A stretch of 64,000 bases of DNA. It comes from Insolitispirillum peregrinum (GTDB lineage: Bacteria; Pseudomonadota; Alphaproteobacteria; Rhodospirillales; Rhodospirillaceae). The stretch covers positions 806,001-870,000 of the forward strand of contig NZ_FTOA01000001.1 in NCBI RefSeq assembly GCF_900156605.1. Direction: 5' to 3'. Made by a program: the position numbers and the translations under genes. Positions 35,267-44,713 of this stretch are shown here, piece after piece. Below the pieces are notes generated by a model. That model did no database searches, was not told where the DNA came from, and saw only the letters and a list, made by a program, of their open reading frames with translations. How positions within the stretch are numbered: position 1 is the stretch's first letter; every line of letters begins with the position of its first letter.

Positions 35267-36379
35267 ATGATGTCCGCCCCCCCATTCCCCGCCCCCGGCA
35301 CCACGCCCATCGTCTGCGTCTCTGCCGCCTCCAAAAGCTTCCACACCCCCGACGGGCGGCTGGTCGAAGCCTTGAAGGCGGTCAGCCTCGACATTCCGGC
35401 AGGCAGGTTCACCACCCTGCTCGGGCCATCCGGCTGCGGCAAGACCACGCTGTTGCGCCTGATCGGCGGCTTTGAGGAACCGACCGGCGGCGGCATCTTC
35501 ATTGACGGCAAGCTGATGGAAGGTATCCCGGCCCATCACCGCCCGACCAACACCGTTTTTCAGCACTATGGCCTGTTCCCTCACCTGACGGTGGCAGGCA
35601 ACGTTGCTTACGGGCTGGAAATCGCCAAGGTGCCGAAAGCCGAAATACGCCAGCGGGTCGCGGAAGCGCTGGAGATGGTCCGCCTGCCGGGGATGGAAAC
35701 GCGCAAGATCACCCAGCTTTCCGGCGGCCAGCAACAGCGGGTGGCGCTGGCGCGGGCATTGGTCCTGCGCCCCAAAATCCTGCTGCTGGACGAGCCGATG
35801 GCCGCGCTGGACCGGAAACTGCGCAAGGAGATGCAGACCGAGTTGAAACGCCTGCAGCACGAACTGGGCATTGCCTTCCTGTGCGTCACCCACGATCAGG
35901 AAGAAGCCCTGTCGATGTCCGATCTGGTGGTGGTGATGAATCGCGGCCAGATCGAACAGCAAGGAACGCCGCGCCAGATTTACGACCAGCCGGAAACGGA
36001 GTTTGTCGCTGGCTTTGTGGGGGAAATCTCGCTGTTCCGGGGCCGGATCGTCGGCGACAGCCTGCAAACAGAGGCAGGCACCACCCTGTTGATCGATGCC
36101 CTTGCTTCACCGCCGGATCAGCCGGTGACCGCCTGTCTGCGTCCCGAGAAACTGGCACTGGCGAAGCCCGATAGCACCACCCCCCTGCTGCACGGCACTG
36201 TCCGCGATGCCACCTATCTCGGCACGTCGACACGCCTTGAGGTCAGTCTGGGAAACAGCGAAGGAGGCATGAGCGACACCGTGATTGCCACCCTGCACGG
36301 TGACAGCCCGGCCATCGGTCAGCCGATCACCCTGACCTATTCCCCCGCCGATGTGCGCTTGCTCCGCCACCAAGGTTAA
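35267..36379 (+). CDS. Polyamine-type ABC transporter ATP-binding protein (PotA/PotG-like)
   Basis: ATPase of an importer for putrescine/spermidine-like cations. Walker [18 protein letters not shown]-loop [12 protein letters not shown], signature [15 protein letters not shown], Walker [13 protein letters not shown] and H-loop [11 protein letters not shown] are all present. The C-terminal TOBE-like regulatory domain ([29 protein letters not shown]) is typical of PotA/PotG. 370 residues. First of ATPase, two permeases, binding protein, amidase. Confidence 0.92.
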   Translation: MMSAPPFPAPGTTPIVCVSAASKSFHTPDGRLVEALKAVSLDIPAGRFTTLLGPSGCGKTTLLRLIGGFEEPTGGGIFIDGKLMEGIPAHHRPTNTVFQHYGLFPHLTVAGNVAYGLEIAKVPKAEIRQRVAEALEMVRLPGMETRKITQLSGGQQQRVALARALVLRPKILLLDEPMAALDRKLRKEMQTELKRLQHELGIAFLCVTHDQEEALSMSDLVVVMNRGQIEQQGTPRQIYDQPETEFVAGFVGEISLFRGRIVGDSLQTEAGTTLLIDALASPPDQPVTACLRPEKLALAKPDSTTPLLHGTVRDATYLGTSTRLEVSLGNSEGGMSDTVIATLHGDSPAIGQPITLTYSPADVRLLRHQG

Positions 36380-36389
36380 GGATATCGCC

Positions 36390-37304
36390 ATGTCCTTTGC
36401 ATCCCCCCCACCCATTCCCCGCCGCCCCTTGCTCCGTCCGGGCATGGGCAAGCTGGCACCGGGCTTTTTCCTGTTTCTCTGCCTGTTTCTGGCCCCGGTG
36501 CTGATTGTTGTGGTGTACAGCCTGCTGACCCGTGGCACCTATGGCGGGGTGGTGTGGCACCTCGATCTGGACTCCTATGCCCGTGTCCTTGGCCTGCCCA
36601 ACGAAGACGAGCTGCGCGACTGGGATTTCGTCTATCTCGGCATCTTTGCCAAATCGGCGATGGTCGCCGCCGCCACCGCTGGCTTGACCCTGCTGATGGC
36701 CTTTCCCGCCGCCTGGTACATTGCCCGCCAGCCTGACCGGCGCAAGTTCATGCTGTTGACGCTGGTCACCCTGCCCTTTTTCGTCAATGCGCTGGTGCGG
36801 GTCTATGCCTGGATGCTGATCCTGCGCGCAGACGGCCTGATCAACAACCTGCTGATGGCGAGCGGGCTGATTGATCAGCCCCTGCACCTGATCTACACGC
36901 CGGGCGCAGTGGTGGTGGCGATGGTGTACCAGTATCTGCCGTTCATGGTCCTGCCGCTGTTTGCCTCGCTGGAGAAAATGGACCTCCGCCTGCTGGAAGC
37001 CTCCCGCGATCTGGGAGCCAGCGGCAGCATCACCTTTCGCCGGGTGGTTCTGCCGCTGGCCATGCCGGGGATTGTGGCTGGCATGGTGCTGGTGTTCGTG
37101 CCGGCCTTTGGCAACTTCCTTGCGCCAACCCTGATCGGGGGAGCCAAGGACCTGCAACTCGGCCCGTTGCTGGCGCAAGCCTTTCTGTCGGCCCGCGACT
37201 GGCCGTTCGGGTCGGCCATTGCCACCCTGCTCAGTGCCGTGGTGCTGCTGTGCCTGTTCGTGATGGCGCGCAGCGAAGGCCGCCAGGCCAAGGAGGCCGT
37301 GTGA
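36390..37304 (+). CDS. Polyamine-type ABC transporter permease (PotB/PotH-like)
   Basis: 304-residue inner-membrane permease with six hydrophobic segments (e.g. GFFLFLCLFLAPVLIVVVYS, FMLLTLVTLPFFVNALVRVY). The EAA loop that contacts the ATPase reads LLEASRDLGASGSITFRRVV. The ATG at 36390 has AAGGAT upstream; the frame opens earlier, inside the ATPase gene. It ends with a 1-bp TGATG overlap onto the second permease. Confidence 0.92.
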   Translation: MSFASPPPIPRRPLLRPGMGKLAPGFFLFLCLFLAPVLIVVVYSLLTRGTYGGVVWHLDLDSYARVLGLPNEDELRDWDFVYLGIFAKSAMVAAATAGLTLLMAFPAAWYIARQPDRRKFMLLTLVTLPFFVNALVRVYAWMLILRADGLINNLLMASGLIDQPLHLIYTPGAVVVAMVYQYLPFMVLPLFASLEKMDLRLLEASRDLGASGSITFRRVVLPLAMPGIVAGMVLVFVPAFGNFLAPTLIGGAKDLQLGPLLAQAFLSARDWPFGSAIATLLSAVVLLCLFVMARSEGRQAKEAV

Positions 37305-38158
37305 TGTCGCTCCGTCCCTCGCCCCTCAAGGCCGCCCTACTGGCACACCTGTGGCTGTTCTTTCTGTTCCTGTACCTGCCGATTGCCATGCTGGTGGTCT
37401 ATTCGTTCAATGACAATGCCGTCAGCATGATGACGTGGAACGGCTTTACCTTTGACTGGTACTGGCGGGTGCTCGCCAATATTGGACTGATCAGTCCATC
37501 CAGCGATCTGGCCGGATCGGGCAATCTTCAGCTTTACTCCGACCCCAACCTCGGCCCGGCGGCCCTGAACAGTGTGATCGTGGCGCTGGGCTCGGCCAGT
37601 CTGGCCACCGTGATCGGCACCCTCAGCGCTCTGGGGCTGGCGCGATGCACGTTCCCCGGCAAGCTGGCCTATCGTACCGCGCTGTACCTGCCGATCGTGA
37701 TCCCCGATATCGTGCTGGGGATTGCCCTGCTGGTGTTCCTGGCCGCCCTTTCCTTTCCGCTGGGTCGGGTCTCGGTGATCCTTGCCCACACGGTGTTCCT
37801 TGCCTCTTACGTCACCGTGGTGGTTGGTGCCCGTCTGGCCGGGATGAACACCGCCCTCGAAGAAGCCTCGGCCGATCTCGGGGCTTCGCCGTGGATCACC
37901 TTCTGGCGTGTCACCTTTCCCCAGCTTGTTCCCGGTATCGTCGGCGGCTTTTTGCTGTCGGTGGTGATTTCCTTCGACGATCTGGTGATCGCCTATTTCA
38001 CCAGTGGTGTCGGGGCGACCACCCTGCCGGTGTACCTGTTCGGTGCCATCAAGCGCAACGTCTCGCCCGAGATCAACGCGATTTCCGTCCTGATGATGCT
38101 GTTGTCGATGGTGATCGTCGCCCTTGCCCTGTGGTTGCGCCGTCCGACACGGGCGTAA
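37304..38158 (+). CDS. Polyamine-type ABC transporter permease (PotC/PotI-like)
   Basis: 284-residue second permease. It opens with LFFLFLYLPIAMLVVYSFND, the typical PotC/PotI start, has six membrane segments and the EAA loop ALEEASADLGASPWITFWRV. The next stretch, FLLSVVISFDDLVIAYFTSG, is the family-specific FDD motif. Translationally coupled to the first permease. Confidence 0.92.
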   Translation: MSLRPSPLKAALLAHLWLFFLFLYLPIAMLVVYSFNDNAVSMMTWNGFTFDWYWRVLANIGLISPSSDLAGSGNLQLYSDPNLGPAALNSVIVALGSASLATVIGTLSALGLARCTFPGKLAYRTALYLPIVIPDIVLGIALLVFLAALSFPLGRVSVILAHTVFLASYVTVVVGARLAGMNTALEEASADLGASPWITFWRVTFPQLVPGIVGGFLLSVVISFDDLVIAYFTSGVGATTLPVYLFGAIKRNVSPEINAISVLMMLLSMVIVALALWLRRPTRA

Positions 38159-38198
38159 TTCCCTTCCCTTTTCTTCCCCGACCTGATGGAGTTTGCTC

Positions 38199-39257
38199 AT
38201 GCGTCGTTTGCGTCACCTTGCTGCCGCCTCGCTGACCGCCATGGCCATCGCAGCTGGCCTGCCCTCGGCCCCCGCCAGCGCGGCTCAGGAACTGCACCTT
38301 TACAACTGGACCATCTACATTGATCCCGCCGTGGTTGACGACTTCCAGAAGGAAAGCGGGATCAAGGTCACTCTGGACAACTATGGTACCAACGAAGAAA
38401 TGCTGGCCAAGGTGCAGGCCGGGGCCGATGGCTATGACATCGTGTTCCCGTCGGTATTCATGCAGGATATCATGAGCCAGTTGAACCTGCTGGGGAATCC
38501 CGGGCTGAAGAGCATCGACGGCTATAACAATCTGGACCAGAAATACTTCATCGCCAAAAGCGACCCGCAGCACGAAATCTGCCTGCCCTATAACTGGGGC
38601 ACCACCGGCCTGATCTATAACAAGGCCTTGACCAAAGGACAGGCCGTCGATAGCTGGAAGGTGATTTTCGAGCCGCCCGAAGCCTTGCGCGGCAAGATTG
38701 CCGTGTTGGATGACGTGCGGGAAACCATCGGGGCCGCATTGGTTTACAATGGCTTCTCGTTCAATTCTACCGATCCGAAGGAACTGGCCAAGGCACGGGA
38801 CACCATCGCCAAGGCCAAGCCCTATTGGGCGGCGATGCTGACCGACGGCATCGGCGACAAGGTGATCAACGGCGACTTTGCCGTGGCGCAATGGTGGTCC
38901 GGCTCGGCGGCGCAGACGGTGGCCTCCAAGCCCGATGCGGTTGGCTATGTGATCCCCAAGGAAGGCGCCAACGGGTTCCAGGAACAGATGTGCATGCTGG
39001 CCAAGGCCCCCAATGTCGCCTCGGCCAAGGCGTTCTTCAGCTACATGATGCGCCCGGATGTCGCCGCCAAGAATACCAACTGGCTGCATGGCGGCACCAC
39101 CAACAAGGCGGCTCTGACGATGGTCAACCCGGCCCTGCGCAGTGATCCGAACCTCTATCCGTCCGACGAAGTCCGCCAGCGTCTGCATCTGGTGCAGGAT
39201 CTGGGCGACAAAATCCGCCTGTACGATGCGGTGTGGACCAAGATCAAGGCTGAATAA
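38199..39257 (+). CDS. Periplasmic polyamine-type binding protein (PotD/PotF-like)
   Basis: Extracytoplasmic solute-binding protein. Signal peptide with cleavage after PSAPASAAQ, then ELHLYNWTIYIDPAVVDDFQ, the typical start of mature PotD/PotF. Further landmarks: GYDIVFPSVFMQDIM, LPYNWGTTGLIYNK and GDFAVAQWWSGSA. 352 residues. The ATG at 38199 has GGAG 8 nt upstream. The order ATPase-permease-permease-binding protein is complete, so the importer should be functional; exact ligand (putrescine, spermidine or another amine) not determined. Confidence 0.92.
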   Translation: MRRLRHLAAASLTAMAIAAGLPSAPASAAQELHLYNWTIYIDPAVVDDFQKESGIKVTLDNYGTNEEMLAKVQAGADGYDIVFPSVFMQDIMSQLNLLGNPGLKSIDGYNNLDQKYFIAKSDPQHEICLPYNWGTTGLIYNKALTKGQAVDSWKVIFEPPEALRGKIAVLDDVRETIGAALVYNGFSFNSTDPKELAKARDTIAKAKPYWAAMLTDGIGDKVINGDFAVAQWWSGSAAQTVASKPDAVGYVIPKEGANGFQEQMCMLAKAPNVASAKAFFSYMMRPDVAAKNTNWLHGGTTNKAALTMVNPALRSDPNLYPSDEVRQRLHLVQDLGDKIRLYDAVWTKIKAE

Positions 39258-39335
39258 CAAAGAATATACTGTATGATCTTACGCTGCTGCCCGGCGTTCC
39301 CCTGACGCCGGGCCTCTTTTCCCCGGAGCCCCCTC

Positions 39336-40043
39336 ATGCGCCTTGCCGCCTACCAGTGCCGAGCCCTGACCGGGGACATTGCCGCCAACCTGCACCGCCT
39401 TGATCGCATTGCCTGCGCCGCCAGTGCCGCCGAGGCTGACGTGTTGGTGGTCCCGGAACTGTACCTGACCGGCTATTGTCTGGGGGACCGGACCAGCGAA
39501 TTTGCCATGTCGCCCGATGCCGCTGCGTTACAGGAAGTGTCGGCCATTGCCCGCCGTCATGCGGTGGCGCTGGTGGTGGGCTATCCCGAACTGCGGGCTG
39601 GCGCGGTTTATAACACTGCCGCCCTGTGGGATCGCAGCGGAGCCTTGCTAAGCCGCTATCGCAAGATCAACCTGTTTGGCGATGAAGAAAAACGGCTTTT
39701 CCGCCCCGGCGATGCCACCGAGACCACCGCCATCGCCGGAATGAGCGTCGGCATGCTGATTTGCTATGACGTCGAATGTCCTGCCGCTGCCCGTTCGTTG
39801 GCCGATGATGGCGCACAGGTCATTCTGGCCCCAACGGCCAACATGCTGCCCTACCGTGCTGCCGCCATCACCGCCCCCCGCGCCCGTACGCTGGAAAGCG
39901 GAGCGGCGCTGGTTTACGCCAACTATACCGGCGATGAAGGCCCCCTGACCTATACCGGCCTGAGCGTCATCGTCGGCGCGGACGGCGAAGACCGCGCCCG
40001 CGCCGGAGACCAGGGTGAAGCCCTGCTGATTGCCGAGGTGTAA
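39336..40043 (+). CDS. Nitrilase-superfamily amidohydrolase
   Basis: 235 residues with the Glu-Lys-Cys triad of carbon-nitrogen hydrolases: Glu in VLVVPELYLTGYCLGD, Lys in LLSRYRKINLFGDEE and Cys in VGMLICYDVECPAAARSLAD. RAAAITAPRARTLESGAALV and VYANYTGDEGPLTYTGLSVI are also family-like. It follows the polyamine-type transporter on the same strand and may act on the imported compound or its carbamoyl/amide derivative; that link is contextual inference. Confidence 0.88.
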   Translation: MRLAAYQCRALTGDIAANLHRLDRIACAASAAEADVLVVPELYLTGYCLGDRTSEFAMSPDAAALQEVSAIARRHAVALVVGYPELRAGAVYNTAALWDRSGALLSRYRKINLFGDEEKRLFRPGDATETTAIAGMSVGMLICYDVECPAAARSLADDGAQVILAPTANMLPYRAAAITAPRARTLESGAALVYANYTGDEGPLTYTGLSVIVGADGEDRARAGDQGEALLIAEV

Positions 40044-40062
40044 CTGACGGGCCCGCCCGGTC

Positions 40063-40156
40063 AGAGCATTTTCAAGTTGACCGTCGACGGTCAACGGCTC
40101 GGAAAATGCGGCACTAAAAGGGAAGAGCGTTTTCGCTCGATGTGAAAACGCTCTAA
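40063..40156. repeat. Family E composite palindrome (copy 1)
   Basis: AGAGCATTTTC ... GAAAATGC encloses the perfect palindrome TTGACCGTCGACGGTCAA, followed by AGAGCGTTTTC/GAAAACGCTCT. The same two-part structure occurs at 56493-56589. It lies between the convergent amidase and 40153-42303 genes and includes the TAG stop of the latter. Confidence 0.82.
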
Positions 40157-42303
40157 AGCGGTAGCAGCCCACTCCACCACACTGCCCCGGCCAATACACA
40201 GGCTGCCAGCAGAACCAGATACACCCCCCACGGCTGCTTCTTTTCGGCAAACGGGTCATGCAGGGACCGAACCGCTCCGGCAGGCAAGCGGGCCTGCGTG
40301 GTCAACGAATTTCCGAACGGAATGTTGATCCGCACCCGGGCATTGACCGCCCAGCCGGTGGCGTCAAGGATCGGGGCCAGATTGCGCTGCCGCAGCTTCA
40401 GATAGGCGATCACCATCGCCGGTCCCGAGATCACCAGCACCAATCCCAGCACCGCCAGCGGCATCTGCCACCACGTCAGCCGCAGGAAGCCAGTCACCAC
40501 CGAGGCAATCGCCGTCCCGATGGCCCCGACCGCCAGACCGATGGCGGCAAAGATCCCGGCAAACCGCCCGACATCAAACGCTGCCGGAACCGCCGGGGCG
40601 GGAGATGCCGCAGCTGGAGCAGGTGTTTTCGCTGCCGGAGCAGGGGCTGAAGCTGCGGCTGGGGGGGCAACGGGCAACTGGAACGATGACAGCGGGGATT
40701 GCTGCGAATGCAGGGTTGCCAGCTTCTCCAACTGGTCGTTGATCATTTTGGCAAATTTCTTGTATGGCGACCAGAACGCCTGTCCCAGACTGATCGGATG
40801 GTCAACGATCTTGATAATCGTGGCATCCCAATCCCGCCCCTCCCGGTCATAAAAGACGCCGTTGCGCCCGACCATCAACTGGTCGCTGTCCCCGACGGTG
40901 AAGGCGGCGGCGATGGTCATTTTTTCACTGCCACCTTTGCGCTGGCAGGAACAATAGACCAGATAAATCCGCGACAGGGCGGCCAGCGTGGCATGGGCCG
41001 CCACATCATTGACCCGCACACACAGATCGGCACTGCGGCCATCCAGATACAGCCGTCCGGCGAGGAAAATGGCCTTGCCCCTTCCGGCGTAGAAGTCGCG
41101 GAAGGAGACGAAATTGTTCAGCAGCCGATGCAGCCCCAGACGCAACCGAAGCAGCCGTTCGACTTCTTCGATCGCTTCGACATCCCTGGCGACGGCCAGA
41201 TCAGAGGCCACCAGCGCCTCCAGATCAGCCTGCCGGTTTTGCCCGGCAATCTGCCGCAGGCGCTCCGCCCCCAGCGTCATCACTGCTGACGTCGGCTCTT
41301 GCGCCATCCACTCCAGACGGGGCTGATAGAGCGCGCAAATGTCTTGCCACTGCGCCATGGTCAGAGTCTCACACTCCCCCAGCACGGGCAGGACGACCTG
41401 CTGGCGGAAAGCCTCCAGTGCCGCTCCCCACGCCGGGTTCACCCCGCTGCGCAATGGCAGGGAGCCTTCGGCGTGGACTTCGGCCAGCGGCAGGGGAGTC
41501 AACAGGGCCAGACTGTCACTCAGTCCCTTGTCAGCCAGTTGCCCCAGAAGGTCCGGGCCGGGATTGAGCAGGTCGGTGGCATCCCGGCGATAGGCTGCCA
41601 ACTGACAGCGCAGGAAATAGCCATCAATTTTCTCGCGCACCGCCAGCAGGGCTTCGGCTCCGTCCGGCGTTCCGGCCAATCCGCTGTCACCGTCCAGCCA
41701 GCCAGTCGCTTCGACAACCGCGCTGTAGAATGCCGTGATGGTGTCCAGCGTCACCCCATCGGCGCCAGAACGGTCGGTGGTTGCCCCCTGACACTGGATA
41801 ATGTCGTTGATCAGGGCGATCAGGTCCGGGTCATCGCCCGCCGTTGCCACCGGAACCACGCCATCACCGTTAAAGCGGGTGGACTGGAAAATGCTTTCCG
41901 TATCCAGAGCATCACTCAGGGCCAGGGTTTCGGCATCGGGCCGCCCCTGATGAGCCAGAATCCGCCGCGCCGAGGCCAAAACCCGCGCTCCGGCCTCGCT
42001 GTCTGCGTTAATCGCCAACAGGCGCAAATCGACCCCCGGACGCACCAGTTCTTCGGGGTCGGCCAAAACGGTCTTCAGCCAGGCGATTTCGCGCAGAATG
42101 TCAGCGGCGCGCACCCGCCCGCTGCCGTCAAGGTCGAGCAGGCTCAGGGTTTGCCGATCAAATTCCAGTCCGTCAACCGGGCAGGCCAGCGCAACCCACA
42201 GCTTTTGATCAAGCGTATCAAGGGCCAGAATATCTGCACCAGTCTCCAGCCGGGCCTGATCAAAGCCACCGGCCCGGAAAAACTGCATTGCCTCTTTGCT
42301 CAC
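40153..42303 (-). CDS. Large uncharacterised protein with EF-hand-like loop and C-terminal membrane segments
   Basis: 716 residues; not recognised as a named family. Near residue 58, LSLLDLDGSGRVRAADILRE matches an EF-hand calcium loop (DLDGSGRVRAAD). The next ~450 residues look alpha-helical and soluble. An Ala/Pro linker (APAPAAKTPAPAAASPAPAV) leads to hydrophobic segments: FAGIFAAIGLAVGAIGTAIA, MPLAVLGLVLVISGPAMVIA and LVLLAACVLAGAVWWSG. The GTG at 42303 is chosen (GGAGG 8 nt upstream) over 42312. Stop TAG lies in the edge of a palindromic repeat. Single-gene unit; function unknown. Confidence 0.82.
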   Translation of the reverse strand: MSKEAMQFFRAGGFDQARLETGADILALDTLDQKLWVALACPVDGLEFDRQTLSLLDLDGSGRVRAADILREIAWLKTVLADPEELVRPGVDLRLLAINADSEAGARVLASARRILAHQGRPDAETLALSDALDTESIFQSTRFNGDGVVPVATAGDDPDLIALINDIIQCQGATTDRSGADGVTLDTITAFYSAVVEATGWLDGDSGLAGTPDGAEALLAVREKIDGYFLRCQLAAYRRDATDLLNPGPDLLGQLADKGLSDSLALLTPLPLAEVHAEGSLPLRSGVNPAWGAALEAFRQQVVLPVLGECETLTMAQWQDICALYQPRLEWMAQEPTSAVMTLGAERLRQIAGQNRQADLEALVASDLAVARDVEAIEEVERLLRLRLGLHRLLNNFVSFRDFYAGRGKAIFLAGRLYLDGRSADLCVRVNDVAAHATLAALSRIYLVYCSCQRKGGSEKMTIAAAFTVGDSDQLMVGRNGVFYDREGRDWDATIIKIVDHPISLGQAFWSPYKKFAKMINDQLEKLATLHSQQSPLSSFQLPVAPPAAASAPAPAAKTPAPAAASPAPAVPAAFDVGRFAGIFAAIGLAVGAIGTAIASVVTGFLRLTWWQMPLAVLGLVLVISGPAMVIAYLKLRQRNLAPILDATGWAVNARVRINIPFGNSLTTQARLPAGAVRSLHDPFAEKKQPWGVYLVLLAACVLAGAVWWSGLLPL

Positions 42304-42420
42304 CTGAAACACCTCCTGCTGTTTGTGCGTCTGGTCAGCATAGCCGATTTCGCCGGAAAGCTGCGTGCCGTTCCATCACAGTGGCACAAATTTGTTTTGA
42401 CGGTGTGTTTGCCCGCCCGC

Positions 42421-42466
42421 GCTAGAGCAGCGTGCGCTAAATCAGAGGCAGGCACGCTGCTCTAGC
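42421..42466. repeat. 15-bp perfect inverted repeat (family D)
   Basis: GCTAGAGCAGCGTGC (42421-42435) and GCACGCTGCTCTAGC (42452-42466) are perfect complements around a 16-nt loop. It sits directly before two family B units. Confidence 0.8.
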
Positions 42467-42479
42467 TTTTTGTTTTGCC

Positions 42480-42580
42480 GCATTGTTGTTGCGAAAACCG
42501 GTTCCCACTTTTCGCACAATGCTGGTTTGTTCTGTCGCATTGTTGTTGCGAAAACCGGTTCCCACTTTTCGCACAATGCT
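42480..42580. repeat. Tandem duplication of the family B palindrome
   Basis: Two identical 44-bp units (42480-42523 and 42537-42580), each starting GCATTGTTGTTGCGAAAACC and ending TTTTCGCACAATGCT, 57 bp apart. Each is itself an imperfect palindrome with AACCGGTT at its centre. Related copies are at 11.1, 22.05, 47.5, 52.15, 59.2 and 60.8 kb. Confidence 0.9.
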
Positions 42581-42631
42581 CTAAACCTCTGTGCAATCCC
42601 GCAGGGATGGTCAGATGTTGGAGAGAGAAGC

Positions 42632-43225
42632 ATGTCACTGCCCGGTGCACCCCATGGTGCGGCACGGGGTGCAACCCCTGCGCCGTTGTGGCTCAGTTAC
42701 CCCGAGGCTTTCAGCCCGGAAGAATGTGCCAGCCTGATCGACATGATGATCTTTGGGGCCCATAAAAGCGCCGGGCTGGTCAACGGCAAGGCTGAACAGT
42801 CCATCCGGCAAACCGATATCCACTGGATCCCGGAAAACGACGAAACATCGTGGGTCTATCAACGTCTGGCCCAACTGGTGGCGCAAGGCAACCGCGATGC
42901 CTTTGGCTATACCCTGTCCGGCTTTGACGAGGACGCCCAGATTGGCCGCTACCAGAACGGCGGTTTTTATGACTGGCATATCGACCGTGGCGGTCGTGGG
43001 ATTGGTGCCCGCCGCAAACTGACCGTTTCCGTACAGTTGTCCGATCCGACCGACTATCAGGGGGGCGAATTGCAGCTTAATCCCGATGGCCGCGTTGTGA
43101 CCGCTGAAACAGCCATCGGGACCGCCGTCGTGTTCCCGGCCTATATGCTGCACCGGGTTGCCCCGGTGACGCAGGGCGTTCGCCATTCGCTGGTTATCTG
43201 GACCCACGGTCCTGATTTCACCTGA
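42632..43225 (+). CDS. 2-oxoglutarate/Fe(II)-dependent dioxygenase
   Basis: 197-residue PKHD-type/prolyl-4-hydroxylase-like oxygenase. Iron ligands: HxD in GGFYDWHIDRGGRGIG and the distal His in FPAYMLHRVAPVTQG; the Arg that binds 2-oxoglutarate is in GVRHSLVIWTHGP. KLTVSVQLSDPTDYQGGELQ is the conserved strand region. The ATG at 42632 follows GAGAGAGAAG; the upstream open frame translates palindromic repeats and is not coding. The substrate is unknown; PiuC/YbiX relatives act around iron uptake. Confidence 0.88.
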   Translation: MSLPGAPHGAARGATPAPLWLSYPEAFSPEECASLIDMMIFGAHKSAGLVNGKAEQSIRQTDIHWIPENDETSWVYQRLAQLVAQGNRDAFGYTLSGFDEDAQIGRYQNGGFYDWHIDRGGRGIGARRKLTVSVQLSDPTDYQGGELQLNPDGRVVTAETAIGTAVVFPAYMLHRVAPVTQGVRHSLVIWTHGPDFT

Positions 43226-43260
43226 TTTGTTTATCGCTGCTGCCAAAGAAAGACCCTGCC

Positions 43261-44637
43261 ATGGCTCCGCCCCGCTCGTTCCGCCCGTCCAATCGTCCTT
43301 CCGGCCCCGGCAAGGGGCCTGCCAAAGGGCGGGGTGGCAAACGTCCGTCCACTCCGCCAGCGGCAACCCCGCACGGACCAATCCTGTCCCTGAGCATTGA
43401 CCGTCTGGGAGCCCGTGGCGATGGCATCGCCCATGCTGATGGACAGACGGTCTTCGTTCCTTTTGCCTTGCCCGGCGAAACGGTGCAGGCTCAGGCGCTG
43501 TCGCGCAGCAGCGATGGCGTCAGCACGGTCCTGAAGGGGATCGAACAGCCGTCCGAACACCGTGCAGACCCTGTCTGCCCGCATTTTACCCGCTGTGGCG
43601 GTTGCGTAACCCAGCACATGGTCCGCGAGGACGAAAGCGTCTGGAAGCGGTCGCTGATCGTCGAAGCCCTCAAGCATCGGGGCTTTGAGGATGCCGACGC
43701 CCTGGTGTCGTCCACCATCGCCCTGCCCGCCGGAAGCCGCCGCCGGGCCGTGTTTGGCTATCGCCGGTTGGCGGAACGGGTGGTGGTCGGTTTCAACGAA
43801 CGCGCCAGTCACCAGATCATTCCGCTGGATGCGTGCCCGGTGCTGGTCCCGGCCCTGTCATCCCTGCCAGCCCGCTTGTCTGCCCTGCTGGCCCCGGTGC
43901 TGCCCAAGGGCAGCCAGGGCGACATCATGGTCGTTGCCAGCGATACCGGCGTTGACATGATGCTGGATATCCCCGCAATTCCGGACCTCGCCGGACGGGA
44001 AGGACTGGCGGCGGTGGCAGACCAGCTTGACCTCGCCCGCCTGACGGTACGGATCGGCAAGACCCCCGAGCCGATGGTGATGCGTCGCCAACCGGTGATC
44101 ACCCTGGGGAACACCCGGTTGCCGCTGCCCATTGGAGCCTTCCTGCAGCCGAGTGCCGAAGGTCAGCAGGCCTTGCAGGATCTGGTGCTGGCTGCGGTCC
44201 GGGATACCACCGGGGCGGTTGCAGACCTGTTCTGCGGCATGGGGACCTTTGCCCTGCCAATCGCAGAACTGGGCCGACAGGTGACCGCCTACGACCTCGA
44301 AGCCGTCCAGACCGCCCCCCTGCACACCACCGGCCGGGTCAAGGCTCAGGCCCGTGACCTGTTCCGCCTGCCGTTGATCATTGACGAGCTGAAGCCGTTC
44401 TCCACCATCGTCCTTGATCCTCCGCGCGCCGGAGCCCAGCAGCAATGTCAGGAACTGGTCAGGCTACCCTCCGGCGTCGGGCCGCAACGGGTGGTGATGG
44501 TGTCCTGTAGTCCGGCCACCTTCTCACGCGATGCCCGCATTCTGGCTGATGGTGGATATCAGCTGAATTCCGTCACCCCGGTTGACCAGTTTGTCTGGTC
44601 TGCCCATGTGGAACTGGTGGCAGTTTTCACCCGATAA
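43261..44637 (+). CDS. rRNA (uracil-C5)-methyltransferase, TrmA/RlmD family
   Basis: 458 residues. A basic, Pro/Arg-rich N-terminal extension precedes a TRAM domain (ILSLSIDRLGARGDGIAHAD, FVPFALPGETVQ). An iron-sulfur-type Cys cluster follows (CPHFTRCGGCVTQH plus an upstream or downstream Cys), then a SAM-binding fold with ADLFCGMGTFALPIAELG. The catalytic Cys is in VVMVSCSPATFSRDARIL. RlmD (U1939 of 23S rRNA) is the most likely role; RlmC-like activity cannot be excluded. Start at 43261. Confidence 0.9.
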   Translation: MAPPRSFRPSNRPSGPGKGPAKGRGGKRPSTPPAATPHGPILSLSIDRLGARGDGIAHADGQTVFVPFALPGETVQAQALSRSSDGVSTVLKGIEQPSEHRADPVCPHFTRCGGCVTQHMVREDESVWKRSLIVEALKHRGFEDADALVSSTIALPAGSRRRAVFGYRRLAERVVVGFNERASHQIIPLDACPVLVPALSSLPARLSALLAPVLPKGSQGDIMVVASDTGVDMMLDIPAIPDLAGREGLAAVADQLDLARLTVRIGKTPEPMVMRRQPVITLGNTRLPLPIGAFLQPSAEGQQALQDLVLAAVRDTTGAVADLFCGMGTFALPIAELGRQVTAYDLEAVQTAPLHTTGRVKAQARDLFRLPLIIDELKPFSTIVLDPPRAGAQQQCQELVRLPSGVGPQRVVMVSCSPATFSRDARILADGGYQLNSVTPVDQFVWSAHVELVAVFTR

Positions 44638-44713
44638 CGCTATCCTCATAGCATAATAAGGGATTCTGCACACGGACCCATCCTTCGACATGACCTTTGG
44701 GGGGCAACGCACG

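Noticed and set aside
42470-42631. N-terminal extension of the 2OG-Fe(II) oxygenase frame
   Set aside because: The extra codons translate the duplicated palindrome (the same SHFSHNA peptide twice), and the good SD is at 42632.
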